From Gemmatimonadota bacterium (GTDB lineage Bacteria; Gemmatimonadota; Gemmatimonadetes; Gemmatimonadales; GWC2-71-9), in NCBI GenBank assembly GCA_017889745.1, contig JAGGAG010000003.1, positions 1-40,090 on the forward strand: a stretch of 40,090 nt of DNA, in the 5' to 3' direction. Position 1 is the stretch's first letter; every line of letters begins with the position of its first letter. The notes beneath the pieces are model-generated. The model was not told where the DNA came from. It was given only the letters and a program-made list of their open reading frames with translations, and did not search any database. A program made the translations under genes and the position numbers. Below, piece by piece: positions 9,569-17,358 of this stretch.

Positions 9569-9597
9569 GAGATACGTGGAACCGGTGTGGCTGTCAA
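9569..9597 (-). promoter_or_regulatory. putative sigma70-type promoter for thrC-moaD-moeB
   Basis: Reverse strand TTGACA (9597-9592), 17-nt spacer, TATCTC (9574-9569). Confidence 0.6.
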
Positions 9598-9614
9598 GCT
9601 GGGATGCGGCAGCC

Positions 9615-10730
9615 CTATAGCAACTTCACGATCCATTCTCCCACCACGTAGCCGATCCCGGCCACGCCGAGTCCTACGAGGAACATGTCCATCCCGCTAC
9701 GGACCACGCCGCGCCCGGTAAAGAAGCTCCTCGCCGCGCCGACCGCGAAGTGGCTCAGCATCGCGAGCGCGAACGACGTCCAGATGACCAGCGGTCCGCG
9801 GCCGAAGAAGAACGGCGCCACGGGGATGAACGCACCCAATGCCGTGGCGGTACCGGTGACCCAGGCCTCCCGCCTCGGAGTGCTCGTGGCCTCGCCGATT
9901 CCGAGTTCCTCGCGCACCTTCTCGGCCAGCGCGCGCTCCGGGTCCTTCATCACTTCGGCGGCCAGCGCGTCGGCCTGGGCCGCGGGGATGCCCTTGGCCT
10001 GGTAGATGAGGCTCAATTCCTCGCCCTCGAGTTCGGGCATGAGCTTGATCTCGTCGCGCTCCATGGCGATCTCGTGCTCGAAGACCTCCCGCTCGCTCTT
10101 CGCGGCGAGGTAGCCCGACGACCCCATCGAGAGCGCATCAGCCACCATACCGGCCACGCCGGCCACCAGCACCGCATGGCTCCCCAGGTTGGCGCCCTGC
10201 GCGCCGATCATGCCGGCCACCAGGCCGAAGTTGGCGGTGAGTCCGTCGTTGAAGCCGTACACCACGTTCCGGAGGAACCCGCCGGCACCCGTCTTGTGCC
10301 ACGGCTCGGCGGCGCCCCCGCCGATGGCCGCGAGCCGTTCCGCGTGTTCCTTGGACTCGCGCGCCAGCTTGAGCGCCGTCGGCCCCGCCGCGCCCTCGGG
10401 CGCCTCGCGATAGAGCGAGAGGTAGCTCTTCACCTCTCGGCCCTCTTCCTCCAGCAGCAGCGGCAGCACCACGCCGGGGCCGATGCGCCGCGCCACCCAC
10501 GCACGGATCCGTGCGTCCCGGGAAGGTGGCGGCACTTTCACGGTGTGCCCCTGCTCGGTGAGCAGCGTCTGCCACGCTTCGACGTGCCGGTCCTCGACCT
10601 CCGCCAACTGTCCGTAAATCTTCGAGCGGCCGGGATCACGCTCGGCCTGTGCCAACTCGCGGTACAGAAACGCCGCGTCGGCCTCGTCGGCGAGGTGGTG
10701 CAGCCAGTCGGCGGGAGGAGCCTGAGTCAT
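9615..10730 (-). CDS. mbfA: MbfA-like membrane ferritin: N-terminal ferritin/rubrerythrin-like domain fused to VIT1/CCC1 transporter domain
   Basis: N-terminus ADEADAAFLYRELAQAERDPGRSKIYGQLAEVEDRHVEAW (di-iron helices); C-terminus FNDGLTANFGLVAGMIGA...MVADALSMGSSGYLAAKSERE (VIT1). Confidence 0.88.
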   Translation of the reverse strand: MTQAPPADWLHHLADEADAAFLYRELAQAERDPGRSKIYGQLAEVEDRHVEAWQTLLTEQGHTVKVPPPSRDARIRAWVARRIGPGVVLPLLLEEEGREVKSYLSLYREAPEGAAGPTALKLARESKEHAERLAAIGGGAAEPWHKTGAGGFLRNVVYGFNDGLTANFGLVAGMIGAQGANLGSHAVLVAGVAGMVADALSMGSSGYLAAKSEREVFEHEIAMERDEIKLMPELEGEELSLIYQAKGIPAAQADALAAEVMKDPERALAEKVREELGIGEATSTPRREAWVTGTATALGAFIPVAPFFFGRGPLVIWTSFALAMLSHFAVGAARSFFTGRGVVRSGMDMFLVGLGVAGIGYVVGEWIVKLL

Positions 10731-10802
10731 GGGCCAAATATAAGCCCCTTCGCAAGATACGTTGCGGCAACGGCTTGCCCGCTCAGCTCTGCGGAGGCCA
10801 TC

Positions 10803-10830
10803 CCGCTTACCGCTCACCGCTCACGCTTCT
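10803..10830. repeat. short heptanucleotide repeat (CCGCTTA CCGCTCA CCGCTCA CGCTTCT)
   Basis: Three consecutive 7-bp units of consensus CCGYTNA plus a degenerate fourth, upstream of the ECF sigma gene. Confidence 0.55.
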
Positions 10831-10875
10831 ACACCCTGCAACGCTCCTCCCGCCTCCCGCATCTTTATCAGTGCC

Positions 10876-11430
10876 ATGACACGAGCGCTGCTGATGGATT
10901 CACACCCGATCGCCAATGCCGAATCGGTGGTAGCCCGGGCCCGGGAGGGTGACGCGGCGGCACTCGAGGCGCTCTACCGGGCCTTCGAGGTCCCGGTCTA
11001 CAACCTCGCCCGCCGGATATGCCGTACCACCGAGGACGCCGAGGACGTGCTGCAGGAGACCTTCTTCGAGGTGTGCCGCAGCATCGGACGGTACCGGCAG
11101 GACGGCAGCCTCTGGGGATGGGTGCGGACGATCGCGGCGAGCAAGGCGCTGATGCGCCTCCGGCGGAACAAGTACCGGGATGCCGATGAGCTGCACGACG
11201 ACGTCATGGAGCACCGGCGCGAGGATACGGCCCTGCGCATGGACCTCGAGGCGGCGCTCGAGCGGCTGGGTGAGACGTCACGCGCGGTCGTCTGGTTGCA
11301 CGACGTCGAGGGCTTTACCCACGACGAGATTGCCGGGATGATGGGAAAGACCGTGAGCTTTTCGAAGTCCCAGCTGGCACGGGCACATACGCGCCTCAGG
11401 AAATGGCTGGGAGAGGAGTCGCTGGGATGA
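10876..11430 (+). CDS. ECF-family RNA polymerase sigma factor
   Basis: DAAALEALYRAFEVPVYNLARRICRTTEDAEDVLQETFFEVCRSI (sigma2) and WLHDVEGFTHDEIAGMMGKTVSFSKSQLARAHTRLRKWL (sigma4). Confidence 0.92.
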   Translation: MTRALLMDSHPIANAESVVARAREGDAAALEALYRAFEVPVYNLARRICRTTEDAEDVLQETFFEVCRSIGRYRQDGSLWGWVRTIAASKALMRLRRNKYRDADELHDDVMEHRREDTALRMDLEAALERLGETSRAVVWLHDVEGFTHDEIAGMMGKTVSFSKSQLARAHTRLRKWLGEESLG

Positions 11431-12035
11431 CACACCTGACGATGGAACAGCTGCTGGAGCTGCGCGAGCCGGGCATCGAACCCGGAACCGCTGCGCAGCG
11501 CGAGCACCTGGAGCACTGCGAGGCCTGCCGGCTCGAACTCGATCGACTGGAGCAGCGTGCCGCGCGCCTGCGCGCCCTGCCCACCCTGCGGCCGGCGCGC
11601 GACCAGTGGCCGCGCGTCGCGGCCAGGGTCAACACCGTGCGCCGGCAGCGGCGGATCCGCTGGGCTACGGCGGGCGCGATGGCGCTCGCCGCCTCGCTCG
11701 CGCTGGCGCTGCTGGTGAAACGGCCGTTGCCGGCGGCACCGGCGACGTCGTCCGAGCAGGAGCTGTCGTCGCTCATGCAGCGCTCGCGCGCGCTGGAGGC
11801 GGCGATCGGCGCGTACGATCCCGATGCACGGGTGCTGGACGGACGGACCAGCCGGGTCGCCTCCGATCTCGAGGATCGCATCGCCGACGTGGACCGGCGG
11901 CTGGAACGCACCGAACTCGCGGCGCCGCCCGGAACGGGCGGGCCCGACGTGATGCAGCTCTGGCAGGAACGGGTGGGACTTCTTGATGCGCTGGTGGACG
12001 TGCACGTCACCCGCGCCAGCAACGTCGGGCTCTGA
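11427..12035 (+). CDS. anti-sigma factor with N-terminal zinc-finger (HxxxCxxC) and one TM helix
   Basis: ATGA overlap with sigma gene; REHLEHCEACRLELDRLEQ; hydrophobic segment ATAGAMALAASLALALLV. Confidence 0.82.
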   Translation: MTHLTMEQLLELREPGIEPGTAAQREHLEHCEACRLELDRLEQRAARLRALPTLRPARDQWPRVAARVNTVRRQRRIRWATAGAMALAASLALALLVKRPLPAAPATSSEQELSSLMQRSRALEAAIGAYDPDARVLDGRTSRVASDLEDRIADVDRRLERTELAAPPGTGGPDVMQLWQERVGLLDALVDVHVTRASNVGL

Positions 12036-12052
12036 GCCCCGAAGGAGACTTC

Positions 12053-13045
12053 ATGTACCGGACACACTGGATCGCACTCGCCCTTGGCGCCGCCGGCGCC
12101 ATGCCGCTTGTCGCGCAGGACGCCCAGCCGCAGCCCAGGTCGCAGGTGCGCATCGAGCGCCATGGCAGCCCGGGGTGGAATGGCCCGGGCGACATGGAGA
12201 TCATGATGACCCGGCGTGCCCGGCTCGGCATCAAGGTCAACCTGCAGGCGCGCGCCAGCGATTCCATCGGGGCCTACGTGGAGGCGGTCACCCCCGGCGG
12301 ACCGGCGGCCAAGGCCGGTCTCGAGGCGGGTGACGTGATCACGAAGCTCGACGGCACCTCACTGGTTGGCGGGAGCAAGCAGGGGAGTGCAGACCGGTCG
12401 CTGCCGGGCATGCGCTTGATCGAGTTGGCGGCGCGCCTGCCCGCCAACGACACCATCCCGATCGACTACCGCCGCGGCAAGGACCGCAAGAGCACGACGC
12501 TCGTGACGCAGGAAGACCCCGAGAAGGTCTTCGTGATGACGCCTGATGGTGACCGGGAGTTCTCCTTCCGCTTCGACGGCGACGGCCCGGAAGGCTTCGA
12601 GGGACAGGCAATGCCCGGCATGGGCATGCGGGTGCCGATGGCCCCCGGCATGAAGATGCGGACGCCCATGGGTGGTGGGGACATGCCGTTCAGGGTGTTC
12701 ATCTCGTCGGAACTGGAGGAGCTCGAACTGGTGCCGCTCAATCCCGACCTGGCGCCCTATTTCGGCGCCAGCGACGGTGTGCTGGTGATCAACGTGCCGC
12801 AGGGATCGACGCTGGGGCTCAAGGGCGGCGACGTGGTGCTGACCATCGACGGCCGGAAGCCGGCCAACACGGCGCAGATGCACCGCATACTCCGGTCCTA
12901 CGATCCGGGGAACACCGTGAAGTTCGAGATCCTGCGCAACAAGAAGACGATCACGGTGTCGGGCACGATCCCGAATCCGCCCGACATGAAGTGGAAGACG
13001 GGTGACAGTGTGAAGGTGAGAACAAAGGGCGCGACGGGTACGTGA
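12053..13045 (+). CDS. secreted protein with two PDZ domains, no protease domain
   Basis: Signal peptide-like MYRTHWIALALGAAGAMPLVAQ; PDZ signatures GAYVEAVTPGGPAAKAGLEAGDVITKLDG and GVLVINVPQGSTLGLKGGDVVLTIDGRKP. Confidence 0.85.
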   Translation: MYRTHWIALALGAAGAMPLVAQDAQPQPRSQVRIERHGSPGWNGPGDMEIMMTRRARLGIKVNLQARASDSIGAYVEAVTPGGPAAKAGLEAGDVITKLDGTSLVGGSKQGSADRSLPGMRLIELAARLPANDTIPIDYRRGKDRKSTTLVTQEDPEKVFVMTPDGDREFSFRFDGDGPEGFEGQAMPGMGMRVPMAPGMKMRTPMGGGDMPFRVFISSELEELELVPLNPDLAPYFGASDGVLVINVPQGSTLGLKGGDVVLTIDGRKPANTAQMHRILRSYDPGNTVKFEILRNKKTITVSGTIPNPPDMKWKTGDSVKVRTKGATGT

Positions 13046-13087
13046 TCGACCGCCGCCTCACTCCTCACACAGTCGTTCTTCCTCGAG

Positions 13088-14806
13088 TCAGGCGGTTAAC
13101 GGCCGCACCTTCCGGCGCTCCAGATCGGGATGGACGCGCCGGGCCAGGTCGATGAACATCGGGATGTCGAGGCTCTGCGGGCCGTCACTCATTGCCTGCT
13201 TCGGGTTGGGATGTACCTCCACTATGAGTCCCGCTGCTCCCGCCGCGAGCGAGGCCTCGGCGAGCGGCGTCACCAGGCTGGCCACGCCCGCCGCATGACT
13301 CGGGTCCACCACCACCGGCAGGTGTGACCGCTCGCGAACCAGCACCACCGCGTTGAGGTCGAGCGTGTGACGGGTGGCGCGCTCGAAGGTGCGGATGCCC
13401 CGCTCGCACAGCACCACGTTGGGGTTGCCCTCCGCCAGCACGTACTCCGCCGCCATCAGCCATTCCTCGATTGTGGCCCCTGCGCCGCGCTTGAGCAGCA
13501 CTGGCACGCCGCTCCTGGCCGCGGCCCGGAGGAGGGAGAAGTTCTGCATGTTCCTGGCACCGATCTGCAGCATGTCGGCGAAGTGCGCGACCAGCGGCAC
13601 CTCCTCCCAGCTCAGCACCTCCGTGACGATCGGCAGGCCGGTGCGCTCGCGCGCCTCGGCGAGATACCGCAGTCCCTTCACCCCCAGCCCCTGGAAGTCA
13701 TAGGGCGAGGTGCGCGGCTTGAATGCGCCGCCCCGCAGCATGTCGCCGCCCGCGCTTGCCACCGCGTCCGCTGTCTCCAGGATCATCTCGCGGCTCTCGA
13801 CCGAGCACGGTCCGGCGATCAGCACCGGGCTGGCGCCACCGAACTCCAGGTGGCGCACCTTGACGATCGAGCCCTGCGGGGCGCGCCGCCGGTCGATGAG
13901 CGGGATGTCCGGCTTCTTCACGTGGTGCGCGGGCGTCGGATGGAAGATCTGGAAGCTGGGTACGCCCTCCGTCCAGGCCTCGTAGCTGCCCAGAATGATC
14001 AGTTGCGCCGCCAGTGCCTCGACTTCCTCCAGCGCCTCGGCGACGCGCGGCTCCGTGGCCGCACCTTCCACGTCGACGTAGAACCGGTAGGTCCACGGCG
14101 CCGACGGCTCGGGCCGCGACTGCAGTGCCGTGAGGTTGACGCCCCGCGCGCTGAAGGCGAGCAGCGTGTGCGCCAGCATCCCGGGGCGGTGATCGAGCGA
14201 CACGATGAGCGAGGTCTTGAACGGGCCCGAGCCGGCGGGAGCCGCTGGCGCGCCCTGGCGGCTGAAGATCAGGAAGCGGGTCTGGTTGGTGGGATCATCC
14301 TCGATCCGTTCCGCCAGAGGCACCAGGCCATGCGCCGCGGCAGCCGGCAGTGCCGCGATCGCGGCCTCGGTCGGGTCGCCATGTGCCGCCACCATCTCGG
14401 CGCTTCCAGCGGTATCCCACGCGCTGACCAGCTCGGCATTGGGCAGGTGCTTCGAGAGCCAGCGCCGGCACTGACCCAGCGCCACCGGGTGCGAGTACAC
14501 CCGCCTGATATCCTCCACCCGTGCGCCCGGCACCGCCATGATCGTGTGGTGAACGGGCAGCAGCGTCTCGTGCGTCAGGGCCAGCGTACCGTCGCCGAAC
14601 GCCTCGTGCAGCAGGTCGTAGGTGGCGGTGACCGAGCCGATCAGGGAGTTCTCGATCGGGAGGCAGCCAGCATCGGCCCGTCCCTCACGGACCGCCGCCA
14701 CCGCGTCCGCCACCTCGCGGCAGGGGATGGCTTCGAGCTCGGGCCACCGGCGTCGTGCCGCCGCTTCACTGAAGGCGCCGTGGGTGCCCTGGATGGCTAC
14801 GCGCAT
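13088..14806 (-). CDS. bifunctional prephenate dehydratase-ACT / 3-deoxy-7-phosphoheptulonate synthase (type I-beta) fusion
   Basis: PDT: IQGTHGAFSEAAA, PIENSLIGSV, DPTNQTRFLIF; ACT: SLDHRPGMLAHTLLAFSARGVNLTALQSRPEP; DAHPS: VLIAGPCSVESREMI, LRGGAFKPRTSPYDFQGLG, QIGARNMQNFSLL, VVDPSHAAG, IVEVHPNPKQAMSDGPQSL. Confidence 0.95.
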   Translation of the reverse strand: MRVAIQGTHGAFSEAAARRRWPELEAIPCREVADAVAAVREGRADAGCLPIENSLIGSVTATYDLLHEAFGDGTLALTHETLLPVHHTIMAVPGARVEDIRRVYSHPVALGQCRRWLSKHLPNAELVSAWDTAGSAEMVAAHGDPTEAAIAALPAAAAHGLVPLAERIEDDPTNQTRFLIFSRQGAPAAPAGSGPFKTSLIVSLDHRPGMLAHTLLAFSARGVNLTALQSRPEPSAPWTYRFYVDVEGAATEPRVAEALEEVEALAAQLIILGSYEAWTEGVPSFQIFHPTPAHHVKKPDIPLIDRRRAPQGSIVKVRHLEFGGASPVLIAGPCSVESREMILETADAVASAGGDMLRGGAFKPRTSPYDFQGLGVKGLRYLAEARERTGLPIVTEVLSWEEVPLVAHFADMLQIGARNMQNFSLLRAAARSGVPVLLKRGAGATIEEWLMAAEYVLAEGNPNVVLCERGIRTFERATRHTLDLNAVVLVRERSHLPVVVDPSHAAGVASLVTPLAEASLAAGAAGLIVEVHPNPKQAMSDGPQSLDIPMFIDLARRVHPDLERRKVRPLTA

Positions 14807-14841
14807 TGGGTCATGCTCCTGTGGTGTGCCGCTCGTGTCAT

Positions 14842-14884
14842 GCCGAAAAAGGAAACGCCCCGCCGGCTGCTGCCGGCGGGGCGT
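14842..14884 (-). terminator. Rho-independent terminator (attenuator) upstream of the PDT-DAHPS gene
   Basis: Reverse strand ACGCCCCGCCGGC-AGCA-GCCGGCGGGGCGT (perfect 13-bp stem, 4-nt loop) followed by TTCCTTTTT. Confidence 0.9.
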
Positions 14885-14905
14885 CGAGGGTCCGTTCAGG
14901 TCGCG

Positions 14906-14986
14906 CTACTGCACGCTACCGGAACCGGACGCAGCTCGAGCCGCGCCGGCGCTGGTAAAAAAGAAGTACCACGACCGTGTATTCAT
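14906..14986 (-). CDS. attenuator leader peptide MNTRSWYFFFTSAGAARAASGSGSVQ
   Basis: Codons ATG AAT ACA CGG TCG TGG TAC TTC TTT TTT ACC ... CAG TAG read on the reverse strand; W-Y-F-F-F run upstream of a terminator preceding an aromatic amino-acid biosynthesis gene. Confidence 0.85.
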   Translation of the reverse strand: MNTRSWYFFFTSAGAARAASGSGSVQ

Positions 14987-14993
14987 GCAGGGG

Positions 14994-15022
14994 AGTCTCG
15001 TTCCGGGGCCGCCGGGTGTCAA
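14994..15022 (-). promoter_or_regulatory. putative promoter of the attenuator / PDT-DAHPS transcript
   Basis: Reverse strand TTGACA (15022-15017), 17-nt spacer, GAGACT (14999-14994); leader ATG only 7 nt past the -10-like hexamer. Confidence 0.45.
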
Positions 15023-15079
15023 GTGCAGGACGCCTGGCGGTCGACCGAGCCGGCCCACTGGCGGAGGAACCACATCGCC

Positions 15080-15328
15080 TCACGACAGTTGGATCTGCCC
15101 TCCGGCGAAGAGGAACTGCTCCATGCTCTTGAGAAGCATTTCCTTGGCCTTGGGATCCCGCACGTTGAGGCCGTAGTGATTGATCATCTGCTGCTGGGCC
15201 TTGATCCACTCCGCCCAGCAGGTGGCACAGATTTCCTGATAAAGCCGCCGTCCCAGTTCATTCTGGAAGGGCTGGAAGCTCATCTGGTCGCGGGTCTGGC
15301 CGCACCGGGTGCAGTTGATGTGAGGCAT
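15080..15328 (-). CDS. yggX: probable Fe(2+)-trafficking protein YggX family
   Basis: MPHINCTRCGQTRDQMSFQPFQNELGRRLYQEICATCWAEWIKAQQQMINHYGLNVRDPKAKEMLLKSMEQFLF. Confidence 0.9.
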   Translation of the reverse strand: MPHINCTRCGQTRDQMSFQPFQNELGRRLYQEICATCWAEWIKAQQQMINHYGLNVRDPKAKEMLLKSMEQFLFAGGQIQLS

Positions 15329-15387
15329 GACGAAAAAGTAGCGTGCTCGTGCACTGGTGGCGAGGCGCCGCCGCTCCCATCGCATGA

Positions 15388-15690
15388 TCATGGGTAGAGC
15401 CTCCCTCGCGCTGACTCGGTACGCCCGAGCGCCCGCACGCCCGCGGCCGTACCCATCCCCGTGCCGACGCCGAAGACGATCGCGGTGCCAAGGGACACGA
15501 GCGGAAGGGCCGAAAGCGGCCACGCCAGCAGGAACGCCGCCGCGCCGGCCACCAGCGGGGCAAAGGGCGACCGCATCGCGTCCACGAAACGGAGCCGCCG
15601 CTGCACGAAGTTGCGTGCAAAGAAATAGCTGCCGATCGCCGATGCGGCGAAGATGAGCAGGGATGTGAGCGCCATGAGTTTGCCTACCAT
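15388..15690 (-). CDS. hypothetical small membrane protein
   Basis: 100 aa with hydrophobic segments (LTSLLIFAASAIGSYFFA, VAGAAAFLLAWPLSALPLVSLGTAIVFGVG). Confidence 0.55.
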   Translation of the reverse strand: MVGKLMALTSLLIFAASAIGSYFFARNFVQRRLRFVDAMRSPFAPLVAGAAAFLLAWPLSALPLVSLGTAIVFGVGTGMGTAAGVRALGRTESARGRLYP

Positions 15691-15826
15691 TGAGAAACCT
15701 CAGTTGAGCCTGAATCGTACCGAACGCGTTTCAGTACGGAACAACCGTCCGGCGAGTTTCATGCGTATCGCTTTGGCGGCAACCCGGCCAGTATTCCGCA
15801 CCAGCCACGTCCGGAGACGCACGGCA

Positions 15827-16246
15827 ATGAGCAGCAAGCATCCGGTGGTCAGCATCCCCGACGTGGGCAGTATGGACCACGCGTGGGATGTCCTCGGTCC
15901 CTGGGAGGTCGATTTCGAGCTCCTGGAGCAGAATGACCGCGTACCCGGCGAACTGGCCTTCAACTCGTGGGACGAGGCGGAGTTGCGCCTGGACGAGGCC
16001 CGGGCGTCGGTGATGGGCGTGCCGGCGGTGGTGCGCCTCGAGCGCGACAGCGAGATCGAGCGAACGGATGCGGGCGGGGGGGCGCTGGAGTGGATGATGG
16101 GCGCGTCGGGCGCCCCGTGGTCCTTGCGCTGCGTCATGTGGCCCGGTGACCTCTACCTTCGCGTCGAGCACGCGGAGCATGACGAGGAACTCTTCCGGTT
16201 GCGGGCGCGCCGCACCCGCGAGTACTACGCCGCCAAGTATCCCTGA
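15827..16246 (+). CDS. hypothetical protein
   Basis: MSSKHPVVSIPDVGSMDHAWDVLGPWEVDFELLEQ...; ORF 15653..16246 with a more likely internal start. Confidence 0.5.
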   Translation: MSSKHPVVSIPDVGSMDHAWDVLGPWEVDFELLEQNDRVPGELAFNSWDEAELRLDEARASVMGVPAVVRLERDSEIERTDAGGGALEWMMGASGAPWSLRCVMWPGDLYLRVEHAEHDEELFRLRARRTREYYAAKYP

Positions 16247-16253
16247 GGTTCCG

Positions 16254-17249
16254 CTACCAGCGGAGCGCCACGCTTCCCCACATGAAGCCGGATCCGAACG
16301 CGGTGCCGACAACGAGGTCGCCGGCCTTGAGCCGGCCCGCGCGCGCGCACTCGTCGAGCGCGATCGGGATCGTCGCCGCGGTCGTGTTGCCGTAGGACAT
16401 GATGTTGTTGTAGACCTGGTCGTCACGCAGGCCGAGGGTCTTCTGGACCATCTCGGAGATGCGCAGGTTGGCCTGGTGCGGCACCAGGAGCGTGACGCCC
16501 TCCAGTGACTCCCCCACGCCGGTGAGCACGGCGCGCACCGACTCGGGCATGCGCACCACCGCGTGGCGGAACACCTCCTTGCCGTCCATGTGGAGCCAGT
16601 GGCGTCCCTGGGCCATCAGTACCGGGCTGATCCTCGGGTGATACATCGAGCCGGGGGCGTCGACCCAGAGCTTGTCGGCGAAAGCGCCGTCCGAGTGCAG
16701 GTCGAACCCCAGGATACCGCGGTCCTCGCCAGCGGACGGCCCGAGCACGACGGCGCCGGCCCCATCGGCGAAGATCACCGCCGTGGCACGGCCGGCCGTC
16801 GAGGCGTCCAGGCCGGTCGACTGCACCTCCTGGCCCACCACCAGCACATGCCGGAACAGGCCCCCCCTGATGTAGGCATCCGCTGTCGCGAGCGCATAGA
16901 TGAACCCGCTGCATTGGGCGCGCACGTCGAGGGCGGGAATCGGCCCCAGGCCGAGCCGGTGCTGCAGCAGCACGCCATTACCGGGAGCGAAGTGGTCCGG
17001 CGTCGACGTCGCCAGGACGATGGCATCGATGTCTCCATCGGCGAGGCCTGAGGCCGCGATGGCGCGCCGGCTGGCGCGCTCCGCCAGGTCAACGCCGGTC
17101 TCGCCCTCGCGCACCCAGTGCCGCTGGCGGATACCGGTGCGTTGCGTTATCCACTCGTCGGTGGTGTCCATGACGGCGGCCAGCTCGTCATTGGTGACGA
17201 TGCGATCGGGGACGGCCATGCCGGTGCCGAGGATGACGCTTCGTGTCAT
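16254..17249 (-). CDS. fabH: 3-oxoacyl-[acyl-carrier-protein] synthase III
   Basis: DTTDEWITQRTGIRQRHW, active-site region ALDVRAQCSGFIYALATADAYI, VPHQANLRI, YNNIMSYGNTTAATIPIAL. Confidence 0.96.
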   Translation of the reverse strand: MTRSVILGTGMAVPDRIVTNDELAAVMDTTDEWITQRTGIRQRHWVREGETGVDLAERASRRAIAASGLADGDIDAIVLATSTPDHFAPGNGVLLQHRLGLGPIPALDVRAQCSGFIYALATADAYIRGGLFRHVLVVGQEVQSTGLDASTAGRATAVIFADGAGAVVLGPSAGEDRGILGFDLHSDGAFADKLWVDAPGSMYHPRISPVLMAQGRHWLHMDGKEVFRHAVVRMPESVRAVLTGVGESLEGVTLLVPHQANLRISEMVQKTLGLRDDQVYNNIMSYGNTTAATIPIALDECARAGRLKAGDLVVGTAFGSGFMWGSVALRW

Positions 17250-17358
17250 GGGTTGCTGGAAGAGGGTGGCAGGAACTGCACGGGAAAGATGTTGCCCATC
17301 GGTGCACTGATTGGCAAGAGCGGGAGGCGAAGTGACGAATCACCGGGAGAGACAGGGC

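Noticed and set aside
13367-15397. 676-aa + strand ORF opposite the PDT-DAHPS gene
   Set aside because: Antisense open frame of a clear conserved gene in high-GC DNA; composition is low-complexity R/H/G/D-rich with no family motifs.
15707-15745. Imperfect palindrome around GTACCGAACGCGTTTCAGTAC
   Set aside because: Arms do not align without gaps; not better than expected by chance.
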